From contig LGRX02025925.1 in assembly GCA_001247695.2 (NCBI GenBank), positions 1 to 38,603 on the forward strand: a stretch of DNA of 38,603 nucleotides, read 5' to 3'. This DNA comes from Cymbomonas tetramitiformis (Eukaryota > Chlorophyta > Pyramimonadophyceae > Pyramimonadales > Pyramimonadaceae). Each line of letters opens with the position of its first letter. The stretch's first letter is position 1. A program made the translations under genes and the position numbers. The notes under the pieces were generated by a model that was not told where the DNA came from, made no database searches, and saw only the letters and a program-made list of their open reading frames with translations. Of this stretch, positions 9,507 to 20,665 are shown piece after piece.

Positions 9507-10243
9507 GTGTGAGAGACGTTGAATTCTTCTAATGTGACTGCGGATATCACCTAAAATAGGGACCTCAAAAAAGAATAACGAGAAGGGCAGTTCCTCGGCA
9601 GGGTCGTAGCGGGAGATGTCTAAACAACCCCCTCTGAATGAGGCTCTTTTGGCAGTACGGTCCACTCTGTCATGGACTTTGTCATTATTGTGACCCCTGG
9701 TCCATTTAAGGATGATTTTACTGTGGTCTCCTTCACTGTAGAAGCCAAGTTCTTCTAACAGTAGGCGAACAGCCTGCACATCTCTGCGATTAGCTTCACG
9801 TAATTTGTCCCGGGCACTCATGGATCTGCCATCCTTTGTTACAGCAGATATTGCGGCCATGGAGTCAATGGCATGTACCATTGGAGTCATGGATTTGAGG
9901 AGTTTCTCTTTTTGTTCTGTGAGTAAGAATCGCAGTCCCGCAATTTCAGCAGATGTGCTACTATAGGGTTTTGGATATTTTCCTTGATAAGAAGCCCCGG
10001 TGCGGCGAAAGTTCTTGAGGGGGGGATATTCATCTTCCGATTAAGTGGCATTCCCTTGTCAAAGTTTTTTATGGCATATGCTGCACCACTGCATGCTGAT
10101 TTTTTACCGGCAAATAGGGAACCATCGCTTGCCATATCATAATCCTCCATTTGTTTGCTCTTTTCAGCGAAGGGGGCAGATTCTTCTTCTGAGTCGCTAG
10201 GGCAGCTGTATTCACTTTCTTCTTCCGCAGTTTTGTTTTTCAT
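9507..10243 (-). pseudogene. Retrotransposon RNase H domain (frameshifted)
   Basis: Reading leftward, the first part (start near 10243) has an acidic stretch then ASDGSLFAGKKSACSGAAYA, the first catalytic Asp strand of RNase H. After a one-frame change near 9965 it continues TSAEIAGLRFLL (the catalytic Glu helix), HAIDSMAAIS (second Asp) and KWTRGHNNDKVHDRVDRTAK (the His/Asp end of the fold). These four motifs in this order identify RNase H. The reading frame stops at M1 and continues on the other side of it. Confidence 0.8.
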
Positions 10244-10917
10244 TATGGCAATAATGGTCTCATACTGTCTGTCTGAGATGTAATCATAGTGTGAGTTAAA
10301 CAGTTAATATCACTGACTTTAGCAAGAATAGAAGAGGGCGGGTCCATATGGTCATTATATTCGAAAATGGAACCTGCTGGAATTAGGATGCAACCGTCAT
10401 TGGTGATGCTATATTCAAAGTCGTATTGAAGACTACTGGTTCCTTCGATTCTGACAAGGACATTAGGGTTTTTGGCATTGTTACCGTATTCTGTATATTG
10501 TATTGACATGGCCTCTAAGTCAATATTGGTAATGTGGATAAGAGAGATGGAATCTCGGTCACCATTTCCTTTCCAATGAAACTCACCCGTGTCCGGGGGT
10601 ACTATGTTGTCTCGATATTGTTTCTTGACATAGCTGGCATGTGGGTCCAAATCTACGGGATTTTGAAGCATTTCCTTTTCGATTGCGGTTAGCCATCCAG
10701 GGGGTCTATTACCGTTCAGCCTGAAAAAGCCTTTGCTTTCTTGCCAGTTTTTTAACATTCCACCGCAGGGAGTCAGAAAGGAACCTGTGTGCTTAAGGTT
10801 ATATTTTTGAATTGCGGAGGTAACATTCCTTGACATGTAGAGTTGTCTGGGAAGGGTGGTGACTAATGTGGTTTCACCCGCTTCATTTTCGGGGTAATTT
10901 TTAGAGTCGATAGCGTA
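10243..10917 (-). pseudogene. Unrecognised domain between RT and RNase H
   Basis: About 200 residues in the same frame as the reverse transcriptase, after a TGA near 10918. Visible pieces include SFLTPCGGMLKNWQESKGFF, RPPGWLTAIEKEM and GCILIPAGSIFEYND. I do not recognise the fold. Most LINEs with RNase H have only a short linker here. It ends in TAATG, where its TAA overlaps the ATG of the next frame. Confidence 0.65.
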
Positions 10918-13219
10918 TCAAAGTTTTGCCATAATGTGACCTGTACGCCTGAACCAGTTAAAGCGTTTGTCTTTTGTGTGACTGTAGGTTGCATAGTGTG
11001 ATAAGGGGAAGCCCGAGATGGCATTATTACTCATTTCGTTGTTCATGTTTTGAATTATTATTTTGAGCCATAGATTGCTGTTTCTACGGTATATTGAGAT
11101 AAGGTGGGGGTCAGTGATACGGTCCGTGTGGTTGTGTTGCCAATATTCGTGTTCATCCGCAGAACACAGTGTGTTCATGGTGTCAGTAATACACGATGCG
11201 GTTGCAATATCGAAGACACCGTACCCCCCCTGGCAGACTGCTGTCCAGATTATTTGGTGATTAGTGTCAACTGGGCAGCCCAGGTATTTGATTATAAACG
11301 AAGCTATCATTTTGTCTAATTCAATTGCAACATTCTTTGAGGAGTTGGCAATTGCTGAGATAACTTTAAGGGGGTACGCCATCCTCGGAACTACAACCGC
11401 ATTTATAACATATCTTAGCTGGTGTAGAGTCATGTGTTGCAGTTGGATGGATGTGAGAGTAGATTTAAGTCTGTCGATAAGGATTTCCGCTTGTTTGTCC
11501 CATTCCCCATTTAGTGCAAACCATACTCCGAGGTATCTGTTTACCTCTTTGCTGTTAGAGAAATCGAGAAAATCTGGTGACTCAGGGGGTATCCATTTCG
11601 CATCAATGGAAGGACTTGAGTCATTGGTATTGGGCTCCAGGTGACCCCAAGAGATAAGTAAATCATCGGACAGGTCATATCGTGTTACCATTTTGCCCTG
11701 GGATTTGATGCGCTTTCTGTAAGAGTATTTGGATTTCTTAACATTGATGGGAATACCGATGAAGCTCATAAATTCATTGAATATACCTAGCATGTCTTGA
11801 ACTTCGTCTTTAGTTATCCCCACGAGCATGATGTCATCACAGAAGAACCGTGCAAAGATATTTAAAGGGGTGTCCTTTTCTAATAGGTTTTGGGCGGGAG
11901 GAATAACATTTTTTCCTGGTTTGTCTGGTCTATGGCGTTCCGAGTTCAGTTCGTATCCATATGCGGTTCCTGTCGGGTTTGCACCGTTTGCTCTTTTTGC
12001 TAACCAAATTGCCAGAATATCCATAATGGCTACAAACCTTAGTGGGCTCAAAACTTCTCCCTGAGGGACTCCACATTCAAGGGACCATTCATCTGTGAGG
12101 CCTTCTTCAGTGAGTACCATTCTAGAGGCATCATTGGTGATGTCTGAGATGATGTTAATTATTTGTTATGGAAGTCCTAACTTTCTGAGTGCTAAATTGC
12201 TCATCCAGAATTCAGCTCTGTCAAATGCTTGTTTGAGGTCCAGGTAAACTACGTGGAGGTCTTTGTCGTATCTATTGGCATCCGAAATTACTTCATTCAA
12301 AATTTGGAGTGAGTCATCTATGTTTTTATTCGGAAGAAAGGCATCTTGAATGGGGAAGAGAATGGGGTGGGTGTTGAGTATTGTTTTGAGACAGTTAGCA
12401 ATTATTGTATTAAATAGTTTAAGACCCGTTTCCAACATTGTGAGGGGTCTGGAATTATCTATGGTACATGGTGCAGAGGGGTTTTTAGGGATTGGAAGGA
12501 TGACTCCAGCTTTTGCACTCTTAGGAAATCTCCCAGTTATAAGACTGTGGTTAAAAAGTGAGACAGTAACTTCTTGAAAATTCTCTGGGCCCTTGATCCA
12601 CTGCGAGTATCTCATTCCTGAGGGTCCTGGTGCTGTAGAAATACCACAGTCCGAGTATGCTTGTTGAAGTTCTTTGTGCGTGATTTCTGTCAATAGTCTT
12701 GCGGCGGCCGTATCGGGGATTTTAGGGCTATCCTTGAGAATGTCAGTGAGCCACTGTGGGAGTTCATCTGGCTCACTCGGGTTAGTAGAAAATAATTTTT
12801 TATTTTTGTACTCATCTAGTGTTGTGTTTAGTCTTTCTGATTTTGTCTCAGGTATCTTTCCATCACTTCCTGGGGTTGCGGCTGCACCTTTTTCAGCAGT
12901 AGGTTTCATCTTTCCCATGACTGTGTCTAGAAACCTCGAAAGATTAGTAGAGAAGAGATGCTGCAGGGCTTCCTTTTCTCGAAGTTTGCGTCGTTCAATG
13001 CCTGTGTCTCTGCTTTTTTGAAAAGCATTTCTGATTATTACATAATTTTCATGCAATCGTAATCTCCATGTGGCAGCTCCTTCATTGTGTTTGGGTTGGA
13101 GCGAGGCAAACGGTAGTGTGCGGGCAGCCTTTTTGGCTTGCTTTGAGATGTTACTAACATGAGTTCTTGTGTCCAAATATTTGATGGTGCGTCGTGCTGT
13201 GTTTAGCCATTTGTATAGA
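10918..13219 (-). pseudogene. Retrotransposon reverse transcriptase
   Basis: Motifs in order along the - strand: GISTAPGPSGMRYSQW, ILPIPKNPSAPCTIDNSRPL, DAFLPNKNIDDSL, VVYLDLKQAFDRAEFW (first catalytic Asp), ECGVPQGEVLSPL, then FARFFCDDIMLVG, the catalytic pair in the YADD position but with Cys in place of Ala, and PINVKKSKYSY. A TAA near 12168 and a TGA near 10918 interrupt the same frame, so this copy is not translated whole without readthrough. The frame begins at the edge of M2 and continues on the far side of it into the endonuclease part. Confidence 0.9.
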
Positions 13220-13796
13220 CAGTAATCACTCACCTTTAAGAAAACCGGAGAATTGGGGTCAGCCAGCTATTCTCACCAATCAGCGTACCCCTCCCCCCCC
13301 CGCCAGCGCCAGCGTCCTATGGAATCGCGAAGAATTAGCAATCACGATCTCTTGATCCAGCCAGCTTATTTCTTAGCCGTAGACGGTTCACTCACCCCAG
13401 CTCAGCCAGTTTCTTAAAAATCTTAAAAACCATCGCTGAGGTTGAGATTGATATGGTTTCTAGTGTGATAATAACTTTCATGTGCCATCGATATTTCCGA
13501 AGTGCATCTTGCTAAGCACATTAAAAATGTTGTATCGCATGATAACTTTTGAAACATAAGAGTCGTGGGGGTTAAATGGATATCAGTTGAAAATGTCCCA
13601 GCCAAGTTTTCTTAACATAAGAAATTGGAAAATCGCCTAAAATTCTCTTCAGCCAGCACCCATATTTCTTATTTTCGAGTATTCCATAGCTCAAAAAAAC
13701 CAGCCAGCTATTCTCGACAACTTCGGTACCCCCCCCCAAAAGAAAAAGCTGGCTGGTTTCTTATCGCCGGGTTTTCTTAAAGGTGAGTGATTACTG
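13220..13796. mobile_element. TA-flanked inverted-repeat element M2 (577 bp)
   Basis: The ends are CAGTAATCACTCACCTTTAA and its inverse, matching over about 26 bp. The flank is TA at 13797-13798; the other flank reads GA, one change from TA. The element sits in the retrotransposon frame between endonuclease and reverse transcriptase, and removing it with one 2-bp target site rejoins the frame. It carries the CCAGCCAGC/poly-C/GCTGGCTGG subterminal blocks of M1 and M3. No coding relic was seen inside. Confidence 0.85.
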
Positions 13797-16080
13797 TATA
13801 ATTAGATACTGCTGATGGTTTTTCAGACCTCCCAGTTTTGTTCAGATTCTTGGTGCCAAAAGCGTTACTTGCCGCCTGATGTGCCAATTTGTGCAGGGTA
13901 TCCCATGTCGCGTCAGGGTGCATTTCCTTGAGGCCAGTGCCGCCGTTTCTAGCTGCTTCTGAACCATTTTCCATTTCGAGTGTGCTATGTAGTCTTTCAG
14001 TGTAAGACACCCAGCCTGTAGCGTATTGGAATAAATGGGCCGTGCAGTCTATTTCTTCCGAATGCATCTCAGATCCGTACAAATTCCAGAATTTAGCAGG
14101 CATATGGGGTTGTAGAAGGATATCCCAGCAGGTCATGTGATCGTCTGTGCTGGATTTCGTGATTTTCTTAACTTCCAGTGAGCTGAATGAAAGGTGTCGT
14201 TTGAGATAGGCATTTACATCTTTCCTGTTTAGTAGGTGAGGCGAGCCTATATGCCAGATGTTATCTTTGTCGTTATGGCCTAAGTTGAGACCACCTTCTG
14301 GCATCCCCTTGCCTCTAGAGAGTAAGTGAGCTGCATGCCATGGGCTATTAAGGTGAATCCACCATTCTTTGGGTTTGTTGTGCCATTTTAGACATTGTTC
14401 TATGTTGTCTGTCTCTTCATTTTTTGCTATGAGCTTGTTCACTGTTATGGGGCTGCCGTCTGTATTATCCCGTCTGAGATCGAGATCAGTGGTGTCACCC
14501 TTGGTGGTGCTGATAGCGGCTCTTGCTTTGCTTTTATTGATGCACGCGTGCACAAGTTCATTTGTGCTGTATCCGTTTGCTTCAAGGAGTCCTACAATAT
14601 CTTTCTTGTTTATTTTCCTTTTTGTATCCGTATTGTTATTTGTCATTCTGATTGGGTAACCTGGGTACTCATCATGTGTGGTTTCCTTGGCACCATTGAA
14701 TCTAGGTGTTGGCAAAGTTGTATCTGTAGATATCTCAGGTTTAGTGTCGTTTTGAGGGAGCTTAAATTCAGCCCATACTACCCCGTGGTCGGAGATGATA
14801 TAAGGGTTTTCCTCTGTCCATCCAGATTTAACTGTCATTTTTGCCATAGTTGTGTTGGCCCTGATATGGGTAAGTTTTGCTTTTGAGTTTTTGGATATAA
14901 CATGTGTGAAAATTTCTGTGTTTGGGTTACGGTCCATTATCAGTTCATTAAGAGAACATCTGTCATTGTTGAAATAAGTTAAAAGATGCTTATTCTTCTC
15001 AACATGCTCTTGATATGACATGTAATTTCCACCTGACACCCGCTGATATGGGGTAATAGTACAGTTTTTGTCACCTATCTCTATGTAGGCCTTTTTTGGA
15101 TTATTTCCTGCCTTCCCTGCCCAGTCAGTGAGTGTGTCATATAATTCCATTTGTTCATCTACTAGTGTGGCATCAATCATATAACCGCTGGTTATGTAGA
15201 GCTCAAACCCGTTATTTCCTGAAAATTTGGTCATTACTGCTCTCTTTGCATCTCCATCGATTGTGGTAACCGAGGTGGATAGTGGTAAACTTTTCGGATT
15301 CCATAAGATCATGGAACCAATGGAAGCTCTTTCATTTACATGAGATGTGCGAAATTGGATTCCTTTTTGTGTCATTAGGGTTTTAATTAATGCAAGGTTT
15401 TCAGTATTCACCTTGGTTTCTGATATACATATTATATCGGCCCGTCTGTCAATTAAAGGATTGCAGATTGTTTCCAATTTAACCAAACTGTCTTTATCTT
15501 CTTTGTGGTGTCGGAGGCCTCTCATATTCATACCCATTATAACCAAATTGTCAGAGTGTTGTGCTAGTTGTAGTTTTGTAAGTCGGTCTAATTTTTCTGA
15601 CTGTTTCATGGCGCTTTTGTGTTTTGCTTTTTGTAGTATGCATCTGCCATCTGCGTCATAGATGTTCTCACAATCAAAGATTTTGTTTGTGCATTTGGTT
15701 TTAAGGATTATTATCTTTTGTTTATGAGAGTGTTTCCTGCGGTATCCATATGTGTGGGGTTCGCAAGAAAGCTTTCCTTTGCCTGAGATGAGGTGATTAT
15801 AAGCAGTGTAGGTGGATTTACAGTCTTTGTTTTCAGGATTTGGCTTTGTTGGATGTGCATCAATTTTCGGGAGATGAATTCTTAGTGATTGTCGTATGGT
15901 CGAAATGGCTTTGTTATTTTCGTGTTTGGTTATCCTAGCTTCTCTGCCCGTTTGTGGTAGAATTCTAATATTTAGGTTTTCAAGTTCGTATAGTAGATCT
16001 CTGTTTAATTGTGCTGCCGAGAAGAATTTAGTGTCGTGCAGGATGTGAAAGGCTTTGTGGGCTAGTGTAAAATTGAAACC
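13797..16080 (-). pseudogene. Retrotransposon AP endonuclease and upstream region
   Basis: The open frame runs from about 16080 to M2; the ATG at 15609 is internal, as the frame is open well upstream. The endonuclease starts about 15555 with VIMGMNMRGLRHHKED, then ADIICISETKVN (catalytic Glu), SMILWNPKSL, and IRANTTMAKM before ISDHGVVWAEF, the S-D-H motif of APE-type nucleases. A roughly 300-residue region of unknown fold follows before the reverse transcriptase. The part before the endonuclease (for example RKHSHKQKIIILKTKCTNKI) is basic with several Cys and is not recognised. Confidence 0.85.
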
Positions 16081-16306
16081 CCCATGTTGTTCGGATGTAC
16101 TCCCAGTTTCAAGGTTATGCGGTGCACACTTAGGTCTTGAGGGAGGAGTGTGAAAATGTCTTTCTGGTGTTTATTGTTAGAGATGACAAAATCACAATAA
16201 ACAATCTTTCTTTCTGGAATGATGTGGACTGCAGTTGACCATATTCCATTGGTCACAAGAAGATGAATTTGAATGCTGGTGTTATCCGTGTTCGAGGTGT
16301 GATGAT
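16081..16306 (-). pseudogene. 5' remnant of retrotransposon coding region
   Basis: On the other side of a five-G run the frame continues in the next register up to about 16306 (visible pieces: TNGIWSTAVHIIPERK, KIVYCDFVISNNKHQ). A single-base slip in the G run accounts for the break. The open frame ends where pair A inverted-repeat sequence begins, which suggests 5' truncation at the insertion point. Confidence 0.55.
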
Positions 16307-16868
16307 GTCAGGGATATGACCGATGACATATGTGTCATACATGTCATACGTGGCATACCTGTCATACATGTCATACCATATCATACCATATCATACCATG
16401 TCATGTCATGTCATGTCATGTCATGTCATGTCATGTCATGTCATGTCATGTCATGTCATGTCATGTCATATGTTATAATAACATACAGTCGTCGAGTATT
16501 GTCAGTACGGTCGACTATGACATGTACAGTCATAATATCTGTCATCCACTCACCATGAGTGACATCTGTCATCGAGAGGCCGAGTACGGCATCTCGATGG
16601 CGAAGCAAGACAAGTTCTTGAAGAACAAACTGTTCTGAGAGGACCCGTCTTCGCTTCAAGCATGAACTGAACAACATGCGGGTATCAACAGGCTAATTCG
16701 ACCAGCCGATACTGTCAGTTCACCCAATGCCCTCGGGTTCACAACCCGATGGTGGTAACGCTTATGAAGCGTGAGGGCATTGGTATATGAGGAGCATTGC
16801 GCTCAAGCAGATACTTCTGGACACCAGAGACTGCACTCATGCCCCACCAAATATTGTTGCGCGTTGCT
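16307..16868 (+). repeat. Inverted repeat pair A, left arm
   Basis: This matches the reverse complement of 20140-20665 through several blocks: TATGACCGATGACATATG, the CATGTCATGTC array, CAGTACGGTCGACTATGACA, TGTCATCGAGAGGCC, GGGTTCACAACCC and GACTGCACTCATG. The copies differ by many substitutions and indels, so the duplication is not recent. Its outer end abuts the retrotransposon. Confidence 0.75.
16395..16472. repeat. (CATGT)n microsatellite
   Basis: About fifteen perfect tandem copies of the five-base unit CATGT. A shorter, more degenerate version sits at 20560-20600 in the other arm of pair A. It generates spurious ORFs with Cys/His/Met repeats. Confidence 0.9.
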
Positions 16869-16924
16869 ACAGTTCGATAGCAGCCGCATAGTCTGAAAGG
16901 TTGTATATCAACCTTGACAGTGGT

Positions 16925-19050
16925 ATTCTCCGTCCACGCGACGAACGAGGACATACGAGTGTGTGCAGCAGTAGATATATTGTATATAGATTGTATACTG
17001 TGTGTGTGTGACAGGTTCGCGCATACATACCAGCGACAGCGCTCGCACATATATCGAATATCTACAAGCGAATAACAACATTCGCTGCAATATCGTCAGC
17101 AAACGGAGTGCGCGAGAAATCATCATCGCGAACGCATTCGCAGCTGATAGCATTCGCAGTAATATCGTCAGCAAATAATCAGCGACAAGGTGTGCGCACT
17201 GCGTACGGATCGCACATACATGATGTCAACATTCGCAGGGTTGGTACGGTATGCGAGATACGGACGCGCAAACGAAAAATCATCATCAGTATGTATGATT
17301 CGCAGTTGATGCGGACATACGGGGTTTCGTTATACGCGCGAACGCATTCATACCATTCGACATACACCGGCGACAGCGATGTTCGCTATCCGCACAAATC
17401 GTTCAGTTCAGCGCATGCATATGATTCGTTATTTGCAGATCCGCATGAATCGCTCATCGACGCGCACGTACGATGGTTTAGCTCGTCAGGCGATGCGCAC
17501 CTGCTATGATTTCACCTTTTGCAGGGGACGCGCGATGGAGGGCGCATTATCCGTGATGCATCTACATGCAGCGCGTCATACAGTATGTGTTGCGCGCGCA
17601 CATAGCATGCCATCATAATGTTCGTTCAAATACTCGCAGATGAACATACAATATTTGCAGTCGGACGTACAATTTCATCAGATGAACATTGATGCTGCGC
17701 AGTCATATGTGTATTATACCAATCAGCAGTATACACACATATGCTGTATAATAATAGTGTGCACTGTCATCATCATTTTCACACACTTACATGGTATACA
17801 CCATGCAGCACAATTCCACTATAATACATGCTGACAGTAAGTGATAAGTTAATACACTTATATCACTAACCACAAGTCATCATTATTATCACACACTATT
17901 TATTATCACACTTGCCATTATACTGTAACTGTGCACCATTCATACTGTTATAATAATCAGTCTGGTCACAAATGCTTGGCATACATGCACACATATGCAT
18001 ATCCAACTTGATCACGATAACAGTTGGCATACATATTGCATATACTGACAGTGTATTATGGAAGTATTGCAAGATTAAAAAGTAAGGACTTATCTTGAAA
18101 TCACCATGTAGTTCCGTTGAAGATCGATTTTGTGACTGTCTGTCCGCGCCTAACCGACCATAGGTTTGTACCCTATGGAACCGGGGGTTGATCAAGCAAT
18201 ACAACTATGCTACACTGTAAATATGCACATCTTACACACATACTAGATGTTGCATCAATATACCATATAGCATACCTGCTGTGCAAGTTTAGACTATAAA
18301 TGAATCCACTTGGTATAAGGTGCCAATCTTGATCATAAAGACAGTAATTAGCTCAGTCATTCCTGACGTAGGATTTGGGATGGATGACTGTTCTACTGTT
18401 GATCAAAGATGGAATACTCACCGGAGCCATTTGTGAAATATATCAATCAACTCGTCATTCATCATGATGAGATATGCAGGATTACAACTTACTAACCAAA
18501 TTGATATGCATCATGCTAGCCACATGCTGTCCAGTGGTATACAGATTATCTGGTATGATAAATCACTATCAATTTGCTTAAGTGTACTAAATCAGCAAGT
18601 ACCTGCACAATGCACAATCACTGACACTATTATGTATATTGACATTCACTGATTCAGTAAGTGAAATGATCAACTATAATATCAACCACGTGTATGATAA
18701 TGTAGATACCATCCAACAAACACATGTGCGTGTTGGATGTCAGTGATGGCGATAGTTATGGTACACAGGATAAAAGCACATGCTGAAGGGCTGGATGGAG
18801 AATATCTCCAGACCCGAAGGCAGTATACAGTGTTCATAATGCAGCTGGTAACTGCTGAACACTGTCCATACCTTTACTATCGCTGGAGCAACACCAACTT
18901 CTACATTGCATTCTGACATTTGATACAGTTCTGATCAGTTAAAATGCATGTAACTCTCTCAGATCAGTAATCATATTGACAGCTGATAGAGGTTATTACA
19001 GACATTGCTCTGATTCATTAATCGAGCTTTGTTCTGATTTACTTGCTGGA
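16925..19050 (+). repeat. Inverted repeat pair B, left arm (about 2.1 kb)
   Basis: Co-linear with the reverse complement of 31290-33345. Matching blocks, outer to inner: ACGAACGAGGAC with GCAGCAGTAGATAT, the region near 18360-18440 (ATTTGGGATG, CCGGAGC), GGTATACAGAT near 18540, CTCCAGACCCGAAGGCAGTA with CTGGATGGAGAATA near 18800, and CTCTCAGATCAGTAA near 18955. There are no convincing genes in this AT-rich arm; short ORFs near 17100-17620 are low-complexity. Confidence 0.78.
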
Positions 19051-20139
19051 TATTATACCGTGAGGGTAATAATATACCAAGCGGACAGAGGGTCAATGCA
19101 AGTCGGAACGCTGTAAGGCAAGGCTACATACTCGGAATATTATGATATTAGAAGGGAGCAGACAGCATACGGACTGGCGAGCTAAATAGCACGAGAGTTG
19201 TCGGTCACTACTGGACACCGAGTCTGACAACGGTTATGACAGGTGACGAAATGACAATCACCATGCCATATCCAGCACACCACCTCAGATGAGGTGGAAC
19301 AGACACGAGTGACCGACACCGCCCTGGCTAGCTAAATGTGTTAGAGATAAGTTATTTTGTTAGTCAGCTAGGGGAGATGCAAGATGCACGAGCCGGAGCT
19401 CGTGGCTAAACGCATGCCACATGCCATGGTACATAAGCAAACCACAAGATCGGAAGCATCCAAGAACCAGCGCAAGGTTCCAAAGGACGGAACGAATCTC
19501 TACCGCAAGCTGCTGGTGCAATGCTAGCTAAGCACCCCCGACTGTGAAAGCAGCGAACGAAAGGGGATCCGAAAACGTAGATTCGAATAGAAGAAAGACG
19601 AAACCAATCAACGTCATGCCCGCCGTGCCATAGGCGAGTCGTCAACGAAGTGGTCGATCATGCCAAAGACCAGAGAACTGCAGTGTCAGGACGGTGCCAA
19701 TCGTACGGGGAAAAGAAACAGATGTCCGCGAGCTCGTGTGGACTAGTGGAGAGCTAGCTGGTGACAAGTGGTGTAGCGCTAACCAACATGTACCACTCCC
19801 GCCAACGATACTACACGCCAAACAAATATAACATCCCGAACAAGCACCACCCAAAGCGGAGCAGCAACGACCACGTAGGAATGCCAATCCGACGCAGGAT
19901 CTCAAGCCCACAACGTGACGAGGACGAAGGTAATCTACAATATGATAACAAAAAAGCACCAAAGCGCCACCCACAGGGTGACAACGTGGCCAGAAAACCA
20001 GAAGTCCATAAGTCCATGAGTAAAACGTAATGCCAACGCCAGAGGTCCCAGCGGAGAGAACTGCCCGACAGATAGAGATGCATATTCTGTGAGATTATTA
20101 TATGTTAGGGCTTCGCTAGCAAGCGAATAGATATATGAT
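19051..20139. other. Gene-poor stretch with nested palindromes
   Basis: No recognisable gene. TGTCGGTCACT (19199) and AGTGACCGACA (19308) are perfect inverted repeats around a central palindrome CCACCTCAGATGAGGTGG (19280). From about 19380 to 20080 the base composition is more GC-balanced and overlapping ORFs occur on both strands (for example 19761-20030), but none shows a domain and the + strand one lacks an ATG start. Confidence 0.4.
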
Positions 20140-20665
20140 ATAAGGCGAGGCTATTATTGAGCATTAATAGCTCACGCAGAGTACGTGTGGACATGAGTGC
20201 AGCGCTTCTTCAGAAGTGACTGCTGTAGCTCAACGCTACCTCATTTTACGCAATGCCCCGCATCTCATAGATGCCACCACAATTGGGTTGTGAACCCAAG
20301 GCATTTGTTGAACAATCAGTATCGGCTGAACGAATAAGCCATGTGATACTCGCATACTTGTTCAGAACATGCTTGAAGCGAAGATGAGTTTTCTCCGAAC
20401 ACTTCCGGTTCTTGAAGACTTCATCTTGCTTTGTCATCTCGATGCCGCATACTGGCCTCTCGATGACAGGTGTCACTCAAGTCTCACCTTGAGTAAATGA
20501 CAGATGATATGACTGTACATGTCATAGTCGACCGTACTGACGACTGTCTGTCATTATAATATATGACATGACACGACATGACATGACATGGTATGACATG
20601 TCTGACAGGTATGACACGTATGACATGTATGATACATATGTCATCGGTCATAACCCTGACAGATC
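20140..20665 (-). repeat. Inverted repeat pair A, right arm
   Basis: The reverse complement matches the left arm at 16307-16868 from TGTCAGGGTTATGACCGATG inward. It includes an ORF that is broken in the left copy. Outside the arm, at 20666, the sequence changes to the composite dispersed repeat. Confidence 0.75.
20246..20476 (-). pseudogene. Conserved small ORF inside pair A arm
   Basis: Encodes about 76 residues without an obvious family (visible: KQDEVFKNRKCSEKTHLRF, SADTDCSTNALGSQPNCGG). The left arm encodes a related peptide (KQDKFLKNKL, then after a frame change CSERTRLRFKHELNN). Conservation at peptide level across diverged arms hints at an old coding region, perhaps a transposase exon. 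Function unknown. Confidence 0.35.

Larger units (their letters stand above)
8442..16306 (-). mobile_element. Non-LTR retrotransposon (APE endonuclease type), decayed
   Basis: On the - strand, reading right to left: an unknown N-terminal segment, an AP-type endonuclease, a reverse transcriptase, a linker domain, RNase H and a C-terminal Cys/His knuckle. This is the order of an ORF2-type polyprotein of a LINE-like element. The frame is broken by single changes: a slip at a G run near 16080, in-frame stops near 12168 and 10918, and shifts near 10243 and 9965. Two TA-flanked elements interrupt it. The reading frame is still open up to about 16306, where unrelated inverted-repeat sequence begins, so the copy is probably 5'-truncated, as is usual for LINEs. 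No poly-A tail is evident at the left end. Confidence 0.85.

Noticed and set aside
13423..13605. Small ORF inside M2 as a transposase relic
   Set aside because: It does not share the MDP- start or the IIS-acidic peptide seen in M1 and M3.
16395..16472. Telomeric repeat
   Set aside because: The five-base CATGT unit is not a known telomere repeat and the array is internal, with a degenerate inverted partner near 20580.
16235..16677. Cys/His/Met-repeat ORFs as a metal-binding protein
   Set aside because: They are translations of the CATGT microsatellite in several frames on both strands.
17108..17509. ORFs in pair B left arm
   Set aside because: Rich in repeated CATAC/GCGCG words, not conserved as a frame in the right arm by eye.
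19406..20083. Overlapping ORFs on both strands as genes
   Set aside because: No domain, the + strand frame starts with GTG, and the region lies inside repeat-derived sequence. Mutual antisense openness reflects composition.
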